Source: Calditrichaeota bacterium AABM5.125.24 (GTDB lineage Bacteria > Electryoneota > AABM5-125-24 > Hatepunaeales > Hatepunaeaceae). From it: a stretch of DNA of 19,591 bases. Positions 13,492 through 19,591 of the stretch are shown one piece after another (position 1 is the stretch's first letter; each line of letters begins with the position of its first letter). The notes beneath the pieces are model-generated. The model was given only the letters and a program-made list of their open reading frames with translations, searched no databases and was not told where the DNA came from. Location of the stretch: contig MWJR01000167.1 of NCBI GenBank assembly GCA_002127415.1, positions 1 to 19,591 on the forward strand, read 5' to 3'. A program made the translations under genes and the position numbers.

Positions 13492-14901
13492 TTAGATTCC
13501 CTTAAACACTTGCCAGACAGTTCGCCAGAGTATTATCAGGTCGAGGAGCGCTGACCGATTGTCAAGGTAGTAAAGGTCGTAGTCAAGGTTCTGGTGGATG
13601 GGAATAGAACGATCCGCGGATATCTGCCAGAGACCTGTAATCCCCGGCTTGACGTCAAGCCTGATGCGCTGGAAGTTGTTGTATTCCTGGACTAAAAACG
13701 GCATTTCAGGACGAGGTCCCACCAGACTCATATCTCCCTTTATGACATTAAGGATCTGAGGTAGTTCATCGATTGATATCCGTCTAAGGAAGCGTCCGAC
13801 AGGCGTTATTCTTTCGTCGTTACGATTTTGCGGACATAGAGCATAAGGCTTGGTATCGGTATACATCGTTCGGAATTTGAACATTATAAACGGCCTTCCC
13901 CTGTAACCGATGCGCTTATGCTTGAAGAGAGCCGAACCGCGTGAATCGAGTCTTATCAGGAGAGCGACGGCGAACATCAGGGGGGACAACAGTGTGAGTA
14001 AGGGAATACAAATCGCCAGATCGACTAACCGCTTTGTGAAGTCATATATCGGTCTGGGCACAACTCTTTTTTTGCGAATAATCGGAATACCCGCCAGATG
14101 AACAACATCCAGGGAGAGTGCAGACAACTCCCCGAATGCAGGTATTACTGAGACCTCAACTCCATCCTGCTGGCAGGCATCGAAAATTTCTCTCATTGAC
14201 GTTCCGGATAAAGCCGGGTCGTTTATCCAGATTTCCTCGACTTTATGCCGGCTGATGACTTCCGGCAGCTCCGCATAGGTGCCCAGAACAGGAACCTTGC
14301 CGGTTACTTCTAAACTACAGGTATCCACCACTTGAATAGCCCTGCCGGCATTGTTTTCCAGTAAGCCAACCGGTTCATAGGCCGGGTCAGTGTGGTCGAT
14401 GGCACGTCTGAGGAGGTATTCGGAAAGGTCGCCATCACCTATAATCAACAGCCTCTTGCGCTGCGCAGGTCCCCCGAATCCTGTTTTTACAACCGCTCCG
14501 ACCAACGACTTCTGCACGAGCAACAGAAACGGTATCAACATGATGGACAGGGTAACGATGGCGGTTGACTCGGAGTTGGGTGAAGCATAGAAAAAGGGTA
14601 TGAATATGGTGATTTCACCCATTATTACAGCACGCAGGAACTTGCGGCTGCCGTCGATATTAAGAACGCTGTATGATGAGCGATATAGCTTCTGCCAGGC
14701 GAAGATGATAATCATCATTGCGGCACTCATCAGGGAGAGAATGAACAGTAAACCCTGTGGAATGGCGCTTGCGCTCCCTTCCCAGGGGAAAAGCGGGGAA
14801 CGAGCCAGGATATATGCCAATTGAAAGCCGATCAGTATGGTCACGAAATCGATTACAAGGTGATAAATCTGCCGGCTTCCTTTATTGAAAATTACATTCA
14901 T
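13492..14901 (-). CDS. Polyprenyl-phosphate sugar-1-phosphate transferase (exopolysaccharide initiation)
   Basis: It transfers a sugar-1-phosphate from a nucleotide sugar to undecaprenyl phosphate, the first committed step of exopolysaccharide assembly. Four hydrophobic segments (residues about 12-130), a Rossmann-like CoA-binding/NAD-like region (KRLLIIGDGDLSEYLLRRA, 149-167) and the catalytic C-terminal domain are in the usual order for the WbaP/PssY type of about 470 residues. The domain starts with YDFTKRLVDLAI, then FKHKRIGYRGRPFIMFKFRTM (326-346, in two adjacent motifs), RRISIDELPQILNVIKGDMSLVGPRP with the Asp378-Glu379 catalytic pair, and KPGITGLWQIS (418-428). ATG 14901 lies 15 bases after the preceding gene. 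It is the last gene of the minus-strand cluster. Which sugar is used is unknown. Confidence 0.95.
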   Translation of the reverse strand: MNVIFNKGSRQIYHLVIDFVTILIGFQLAYILARSPLFPWEGSASAIPQGLLFILSLMSAAMMIIIFAWQKLYRSSYSVLNIDGSRKFLRAVIMGEITIFIPFFYASPNSESTAIVTLSIMLIPFLLLVQKSLVGAVVKTGFGGPAQRKRLLIIGDGDLSEYLLRRAIDHTDPAYEPVGLLENNAGRAIQVVDTCSLEVTGKVPVLGTYAELPEVISRHKVEEIWINDPALSGTSMREIFDACQQDGVEVSVIPAFGELSALSLDVVHLAGIPIIRKKRVVPRPIYDFTKRLVDLAICIPLLTLLSPLMFAVALLIRLDSRGSALFKHKRIGYRGRPFIMFKFRTMYTDTKPYALCPQNRNDERITPVGRFLRRISIDELPQILNVIKGDMSLVGPRPEMPFLVQEYNNFQRIRLDVKPGITGLWQISADRSIPIHQNLDYDLYYLDNRSALLDLIILWRTVWQVFKGI

Positions 14902-14916
14902 CTGATTTGTTATTGG

Positions 14917-15720
14917 TTAAATCCGGGGGAATCTTCTCAGACCGAGAAGCTGGAGAAGCACAAGTGCGATGAAGCCGGGATTGTTGGACATATATCGTCG
15001 CCACAGCCTTCTCGGTTCCATCATCGTTCGGAAAAGCCATTCCAGACCGTTCTTTTGCATCCATTTCGGTGCCTGTCTGATGCGTCCGGTGTGAAAGTCA
15101 AAGGCCGCTCCCACACCGATAAGAACTGGAGCCGAGAGGCGACCTGAATGCTCCGCCATCCAGCGCTCCTGCTTGGGAGTGCTGAGTCCCACCCAGACAA
15201 TATCCGGTTCAGCGTGATTAATCATATCCACAACCTTCCGGTCCTCCCGGGAGGTTAATGGTCGGAAGGGCGGCGAGTAGTTTCCCACGATTTGCAGGCC
15301 TGGAAACCGTATTTGAAGCCTGTTCGCCAGCTCTTCAGGGACACCTTCATTTCCGCCATACAGATAGTGACGATAACCACGGGATACCGAATGCTCACAC
15401 AGGAGCAACATCAGATCGGGACCATATACCCGGTTGACATTTCGACTTCCCATCAAGCGACTGAGCCAGACCAGAGGCATCCCGTCAGGGGTGACCATAC
15501 CGGCTTGATTGTGAATCCTGCGGATCTCCGGGTCACGATGGCTTTCCATCACACCGTGAACGCCGGTCACACAGACATAGTTTCTGCTGCGCGTCTCAAT
15601 CCATCGGTCGATTGTCTGCAACGCCTGGCTCATGTTTATGGCGCTGACGCCGACCCCCAGGATGTTAACCCTGGAGGGCTCCACTTCAGCGGATATCGTG
15701 AGGGCGGGTGCGGATTGCAG
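14917..15720 (-). CDS. WecG/TagA/CpsF-family glycosyltransferase
   Basis: GT26 enzymes add the second sugar (often ManNAc, ManNAcA or glucose) to a lipid-linked acceptor. Seen here: VNILGVGVSAINM (18-30), VTPDGMPLVW (76-85), YLYGGNEGVPEELANRL, DIVWVGLSTPKQERWM (173-188), GVGAAFDFHTG (202-212) and GLEWLFRTMMEPRRLWRRY (225-243). The Asp of TPDG is in the place of the conserved catalytic-loop Asp. The coordinates start at CTG 15720 because GGAGGG (15731-15726) lies five bases before it and the upstream stop (15724-15722) is adjacent. Standard alternatives are TTG 15789, overlapping the previous gene by 68 bases, or GTG 15684, without a ribosome-binding site. From CTG the protein has 267 residues, near family length. 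Acceptor and donor are unknown. Confidence 0.88.
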   Translation of the reverse strand: MQSAPALTISAEVEPSRVNILGVGVSAINMSQALQTIDRWIETRSRNYVCVTGVHGVMESHRDPEIRRIHNQAGMVTPDGMPLVWLSRLMGSRNVNRVYGPDLMLLLCEHSVSRGYRHYLYGGNEGVPEELANRLQIRFPGLQIVGNYSPPFRPLTSREDRKVVDMINHAEPDIVWVGLSTPKQERWMAEHSGRLSAPVLIGVGAAFDFHTGRIRQAPKWMQKNGLEWLFRTMMEPRRLWRRYMSNNPGFIALVLLQLLGLRRFPRI

Positions 15721-15721
15721 G

Positions 15722-16732
15722 TCAACCCTCCACCGTGTCAGGGTTGATTGAATCCGATAGATTGTATTTCGCCCGCACCTGCTCCTCAATCCACCCGTAA
15801 GTTATTGAAAGCCCTTCTTCAAGGGATATCTGCGGTTCCCAGTTCAGGACCTGCCTCAGCAGGGTATTATCCGAGTTTCGACCCCTGACCCCTTGAGGAC
15901 CTGGAACGTGCTTCCGCGCAGTTTCAATGCCGGCAATACCGGAGATTATGTCCGTCAGCTCGTTTATGGTTACCATCCGGTCCTGCCCGAGATTGAGGGG
16001 TTCGACGAAGTCACTCTGCATCAACTTGTAGAGTCCTTCGACGCAGTCATCGATGTAGCAGAAGGAGCGGGTTTGCTCGCCGTCTCCCCAGATTTCGATC
16101 TCGTGATTACCTGTCAGTTTTGCTACAGCTACCTTTCTGGAGATGGCTGCCGGCGCTTTCTCGCGACCACCCTCCCATGTGCCCAGGGGTCCGAAGATGT
16201 TGTGGAACCTCACAATCCTGGTGTCCAGTCCATAGTCCTCACGATAGTGGATGCACATCCGCTCTGTAAAGAGCTTCTCCCAGCCGTATGCATCCTGTGG
16301 CTGAGCCGGATATACATCTTCTTCCTTAAGAGGCGTTACGTTGGTATCGGTCTGTTTGAACTCCGGGTATACGCAGGCTGAAGAGGTGAAGAAATATCTC
16401 CCGACACTGTGGGTTCGCGCAGCTTCCAGCATATGAGCATTGATGAGAATGTTATTGTGCAATATCTCCGCATGATGAGCTGATATGTATCCCATACCGC
16501 CCATATCAGCCGCCAGACTGTATGCCTCATCAATGTCCAGACAGGCTTTCAGGCAATTTTCCCGGTAACGCAGGTCGAGGATCTCAAATTCATCCGCAGT
16601 CGTCTCCTCGAATTCGGGATATTTTAGATCGGCACCTCGAACCCAGTATCCCAGATTCTTAAGGTGTTTAACCAGATGGTGACCTATGAAGCCACCGGCT
16701 CCGGTAATGAGAACTCGCTTGTTGGTCGGCAT
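15722..16732 (-). CDS. GDP-mannose 3,5-epimerase-like enzyme
   Basis: An extended short-chain dehydrogenase with Rossmann motif GAGGFIGHHL (11-20). It closely follows plant GDP-mannose 3,5-epimerase, which makes GDP-L-galactose and GDP-L-gulose: AADMGGMGYI (74-83), SSACVYPEFKQ (117-127), AQPQDAYGWEKL (143-154), RFHNIFGPLGTWEGGREKAPAA (175-196, in adjoining motifs), GDGEQTRSFCYIDDCVEG (216-233) and PGPQGVRGRNSDNT (277-290). The catalytic Tyr149/Lys153 and the epimerising acid/base pair Cys120 and Lys192 (C145/K217 in Arabidopsis) are present. Length of 336 is a little shorter than the plant enzyme. Its stop abuts the next gene. It likely supplies a sugar for the polysaccharide. Bacterial enzymes of this type are known but few have been tested. 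Confidence 0.9.
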   Translation of the reverse strand: MPTNKRVLITGAGGFIGHHLVKHLKNLGYWVRGADLKYPEFEETTADEFEILDLRYRENCLKACLDIDEAYSLAADMGGMGYISAHHAEILHNNILINAHMLEAARTHSVGRYFFTSSACVYPEFKQTDTNVTPLKEEDVYPAQPQDAYGWEKLFTERMCIHYREDYGLDTRIVRFHNIFGPLGTWEGGREKAPAAISRKVAVAKLTGNHEIEIWGDGEQTRSFCYIDDCVEGLYKLMQSDFVEPLNLGQDRMVTINELTDIISGIAGIETARKHVPGPQGVRGRNSDNTLLRQVLNWEPQISLEEGLSITYGWIEEQVRAKYNLSDSINPDTVEG

Positions 16733-16824
16733 CTTCTAATCCACTTAATGTAGGGTTATGGATTTGGCAATCCTTAAAACATCAAGGCGTCAGCTCGGAA
16801 TAATTTGCATACGCCACTGTAGAA

Positions 16825-17988
16825 TTATGTTCTTCTTGCTCTATCATAGATATCCATTAACTGAGTGTAATTTTTGTCGGCGGTATATATATCCTCGAAC
16901 TCACGCCGTGCCATATGACTTATGTCTGCCAACCTGTCAGGATGAACAACCGCCCATCTGACCTTTTCCGCCAGAGCCTCGGGATTGCCGGACTCAAACA
17001 GGAATCCTGTTCGTCCATCATCTATCAGGTATTCAAGAGAGCCGATTCTCGACGCAATGACAGGAGTGCCGACGGCGAAAGCCTCGATAATAGTCACCGG
17101 TAGACATTCATACCATATGGAAGGGAAAACCAGAAATGCTGCTTCCCGCATCAGTCTGTGCACTTCATCTCGTGACACCGTTCCCAGCCATTCCACTCCA
17201 GTCATCTCGCCAACCATCTCATTTATTTTCTCGGCCAGCGGCCCATCACCAACCATCTTCAGAGGTATGAGCCCCGCAGTTTTCTTCCAGGCATCAAGCA
17301 GTAACTCAATACCCTTTTCCGGAGCTAATCTGCCTGCGAAGAGTGCAAACCTGCCTGCTCCCCCAGTGAACCCCGGGTCGGGATGGACAAAATTGGGCTT
17401 TATAATAATCTTGCCCGGGGACAACCCTCCCTGTATAAGTTTGGCACGGGTGAATTCGGTAAGCGTAATATATACGTCAACTTTGTCTTTCCACGTGCGT
17501 AATAAGCGGTGAACAGTAATCATCGCGGCGACGGCTGTAGTTGCCGGTCTGCTGCCACGGTAACATGCATATCGGACGCCTGTCAGGGGTGGTGTTTTCC
17601 CCACGCAATCTTCGCATACCTTCCCGTTTCGGAACAGGTTGGCTGCCGGACACATTATCCTGTAGTTATGTATCGTCTGAACCACCGGGACACCCTCGTC
17701 CCCCGCGGCAAAGAAACCTGCCGGTGATATCAGGGGAAAGTTGTTATGAAAATGAACAACGTCGGGATTGAACCCCTGAATGGTTCGTCGTATGCTGTGA
17801 TAGTCCTCAGAGCTCCAGACAGTCCGCAAACCGAGCTTCAAACCCGGAGAATTACTTATGTCCCGGTTATCCCTGATATACTCGCGGACCTCCACTCCGT
17901 GTAGGCGCAGCAGTTGAACTTCGTTGTCGAATGAAGCGTCCTCACCGCCCCGAATCCGGTATCTGTTGTGGGCTAAAAGAACACGCAA
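16825..17988 (-). CDS. GT4-family glycosyltransferase
   Basis: A retaining GT-B enzyme: N-terminal LLAHNRYRIRGGED (4-17), FNPDVVHFHNNFPLISP (73-89) and QTIHNYRIMCPAANLF; C-terminal FAGRLAPEKGIELLLDAW (217-234), MVGDGP (245-250) and the donor-binding EX7E motif E294...E302 (ECLPVTIIE), then GTPVIASRIGSLEYLI. Cysteines C113, C125, C128 and C142 (GKVCEDCVGK) form a cluster typical of this subgroup and may bind zinc. The start is TTG 17988, supported by the N-terminal motif though no ribosome-binding site is seen. Donor sugar is unknown. A 92-base gap separates it from the epimerase gene. Confidence 0.93.
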   Translation of the reverse strand: MRVLLAHNRYRIRGGEDASFDNEVQLLRLHGVEVREYIRDNRDISNSPGLKLGLRTVWSSEDYHSIRRTIQGFNPDVVHFHNNFPLISPAGFFAAGDEGVPVVQTIHNYRIMCPAANLFRNGKVCEDCVGKTPPLTGVRYACYRGSRPATTAVAAMITVHRLLRTWKDKVDVYITLTEFTRAKLIQGGLSPGKIIIKPNFVHPDPGFTGGAGRFALFAGRLAPEKGIELLLDAWKKTAGLIPLKMVGDGPLAEKINEMVGEMTGVEWLGTVSRDEVHRLMREAAFLVFPSIWYECLPVTIIEAFAVGTPVIASRIGSLEYLIDDGRTGFLFESGNPEALAEKVRWAVVHPDRLADISHMARREFEDIYTADKNYTQLMDIYDRARRT

Positions 17989-18042
17989 ATTATATATAAA
18001 AAATCACTGCTTTACCGGAGTTGTGGTCCTGTGGTCCCGCCA

Positions 18043-18885
18043 TTATACACCGGCGTGTATTCCGGCGTAACCGTAACATTCCATAAGCTCCTCAGTCGTT
18101 TGCATAAACAATTCTTCGATTTCAGGGGTAAAGTGCTTCATCCACTGGCCTGTCTTGCCCCTGTAGAATGTGGGACTTACAGGAATTGCAAGCCCACTAA
18201 TTATCGCGTCACAAATGTCATCATTCGCGGGAAGGTTGAGAAAATTGAATAACCTGAAAAGAATCTGTCGCTGTCCGGTGCGTAAATCCTGCTCTTGCCC
18301 TCCAACCAGTCCTTCAAATCTAACGACGAGCCCGGCGGAATCAAGCCATCCTTTATACTTCCTCAGACGGTCTGCAATTGAGGGTATGTTGAGCTCAGGT
18401 TCACCGCATATTGCCAATTTTAATCGACCTGACATATCGGATTCGGATGCAAACCGTCTGTGAAGGGGGTGATTCCGGGAATACATCAGGTAGTTACACT
18501 GCGACAGAACTATATCACGAGGGTCGCGGATCATAAACAGGGTATGAACATCGTGGTCTTTCAACACATCCTTATGATTCGCAGAGAAATGCAGGTGAGC
18601 AAAGATCAATTCTCCGGGACGCATCCTCTGGAGTAGGTTTCGTAGGCCGCCGTATTTCTCAATGTTGCGGTTATTTATGGTCGGCAGCAACCGGCGATAA
18701 AGGTCCCGGTGTAGGCACAGTGCTCTTTCCAGCAAATGGGTGCCAGACTTGGGGATAGATATACAGAGCACTTTTGGCAGGTCCCGTCTTTGTAACCGCA
18801 ACCACAGTTTGGGCGGCAGCAGACCGAAACGTTCAAAGTCCCACTGCCTTCTTACAAACCATCCTGTGCCGTTATGCTTAGTCAT
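18043..18885 (-). CDS. PAPS-dependent sulfotransferase
   Basis: A 280-residue cytosolic-type sulfotransferase that moves sulfate from PAPS to an acceptor. It has the 5-prime phosphosulfate-binding loop SIPKSGTHLL (43-52), the candidate base in AHLHF (His97 or His99), the 3-prime phosphate-binding motif IRDPRDIVLSQCNYL (119-133) and the C-terminal YRGKTGQWMKHFTPE (241-255), equivalent to RKGxxGDWKNxFT. The start ATG 18885 overlaps the stop of the upstream ligase gene as ATGA. Placed among glycosyltransferases, it probably sulfates a sugar of the exopolysaccharide or a nucleotide-linked precursor. No PAPS synthesis genes are in the window. Confidence 0.9.
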   Translation of the reverse strand: MTKHNGTGWFVRRQWDFERFGLLPPKLWLRLQRRDLPKVLCISIPKSGTHLLERALCLHRDLYRRLLPTINNRNIEKYGGLRNLLQRMRPGELIFAHLHFSANHKDVLKDHDVHTLFMIRDPRDIVLSQCNYLMYSRNHPLHRRFASESDMSGRLKLAICGEPELNIPSIADRLRKYKGWLDSAGLVVRFEGLVGGQEQDLRTGQRQILFRLFNFLNLPANDDICDAIISGLAIPVSPTFYRGKTGQWMKHFTPEIEELFMQTTEELMECYGYAGIHAGV

Positions 18886-19591
18886 ACTTCAGGCAAGATT
18901 TGTGGATATGCGGAATTAGAAATATTCTTTCGTTCCTGAACAGCATCGGCGATCCCAACTATGATAAAAGCTGTGGTTGTTACAAAAGGATAGTGAAATG
19001 TGTTAGCTGTGATTGCAGTAATAACGCACAGGGTGACACACAGGAATGCCACCATACTCCATTTTGCCATCTGCACATCCTGTTCCCGGTCGGATTTGTT
19101 CCACAGTCGCCAGTATCGTATCATCATTGGTATCCAGAAACCCAGCAGTAACAGCAGACCTATCAGACCGAAGTCATGGAAAACCTGCAGGTATTCATTA
19201 TGGGGGTTATATTCAGTCCTCTCATGCTGCGTCATAATCAGAGCTACAACCGTTCTCGCCGAGCCTGGTCCGTGACCTATCAGTGGACTTTCAAGTGCAC
19301 TGGCTAGTGCTGCAGGCCACATTCGATTTATACGGCCGGATGAATCGAACGTCTCAACCATTTCAGCGAACGAGTTCGGGATCTCTCCCCGTTTGAATGT
19401 CCTTTCTCTGAAAGAAGATATGGACAAAAACAGGACCACGACCACTACAAAGCTCAATGTTACGGCTGCAAGGAGACGGAACGTATTGGAGGGTTTGTGC
19501 CGTGAAATTATGGTCAAAAGCAGTGAGATACCGGTAGCCATTCGCGAGAGCGTAAAACCGATTGTGCCCAATATGACAGTAGATATAAGAA
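18882..19591 (-). CDS. O-antigen ligase/polymerase-like membrane protein (N-terminus beyond right edge)
   Basis: The frame stays open to the right edge, so the N-terminus is missing; a TTG at 19571 is only an internal codon. Hydrophobic segments flank a long extracytoplasmic loop with GRINRMWPAALASALESPLIGHGPGS and YNPHNEYLQVFHDFGLIG, the Wzy_C/WaaL signature in which the HNEYLQ His and nearby Arg residues are catalytic. Such proteins polymerise or ligate lipid-linked glycans on the outer face of the inner membrane. In this exopolysaccharide cluster a Wzy-type polymerase is more likely than a lipid-A ligase. The stop overlaps the sulfotransferase start by four bases. Confidence 0.88.
   Translation of the reverse strand, partial: LISTVILGTIGFTLSRMATGISLLLTIISRHKPSNTFRLLAAVTLSFVVVVVLFLSISSFRERTFKRGEIPNSFAEMVETFDSSGRINRMWPAALASALESPLIGHGPGSARTVVALIMTQHERTEYNPHNEYLQVFHDFGLIGLLLLLGFWIPMMIRYWRLWNKSDREQDVQMAKWSMVAFLCVTLCVITAITANTFHYPFVTTTAFIIVGIADAVQERKNISNSAYPQILPEV

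Noticed and set aside
18733..18749. Sigma-54-like sequence on the minus strand (TGGCAC...TTTGCT)
   Set aside because: The GG-to-GC distance is 11, not 12, and it lies inside the sulfotransferase PAPS-loop codons.

Overview
The window reads as part of the chromosome of an uncultured diderm (Gram-negative-type) bacterium. Support for this: a KpsF/GutQ-type arabinose-5-phosphate isomerase, a type IV pilus gene cluster with an RpoN (sigma-54) promoter, and a Wzy/polyprenyl-phosphotransferase exopolysaccharide cluster. Short palindromes (GACA-N4-TGTC type and TAGGGGCG...CGCCCCTA type) lie between genes. I recall such palindromes from uncultured candidate phyla, Zixibacteria among them, but the sequence alone does not fix the phylum.

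Layout. (1) 1-1389, minus: N-terminal 463 residues of a membrane GT39/ArnT-like glycosyltransferase, cut by the left edge. (2) 1589-5186, plus: a tight run with a SIS-CBS sugar-phosphate isomerase (kdsD-like), bifunctional NAD(P)H-hydrate repair enzyme, VanZ-like membrane protein and ssb; the first three are joined by 4-nt stop/start overlaps. (3) 5446-11710, plus: a type IV pilus cluster. It has a consensus sigma-54 promoter with a candidate enhancer, two tandem small pilins, an ABC ATPase and permease with a membrane-anchored His-rich TPR-like protein, and four minor-pilin-like genes (FimT/GspH-, PilV-, PilW- and PilX-like) mostly overlapping or touching. (4) 11836-13332, plus: a small membrane protein and an alpha/beta hydrolase, set among palindromic repeats. 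(5) 13492-19591, minus: an exopolysaccharide cluster running in from the right edge, in transcription order O-antigen ligase-like protein (partial), sulfotransferase, GT4 glycosyltransferase, GDP-mannose 3,5-epimerase-like enzyme, WecG/TagA/CpsF glycosyltransferase, and polyprenyl-phosphate sugar-1-phosphate transferase.

How they work together. Regions 3 and 5 both build the cell surface: a pilus with a dedicated ABC transporter, resembling the Myxococcus PilGHI arrangement, and a secreted polysaccharide, probably sulfated and possibly containing L-galactose or L-gulose made from GDP-mannose. The most unusual items are: a FimT/GspH-like pseudopilin whose beta-hairpin appears to be interrupted by a CFI-box domain, a module I know from protein C-termini; a kdsD-like isomerase that aligns with E. 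coli KdsD without gaps across the SIS catalytic positions yet has His in place of catalytic Glu152; and two genes (kdsD-like and wecG-like) whose best-placed ribosome-binding sites are followed only by non-standard start codons.

All calls were made by reading the sequence and recalling family motifs; no database search was run.
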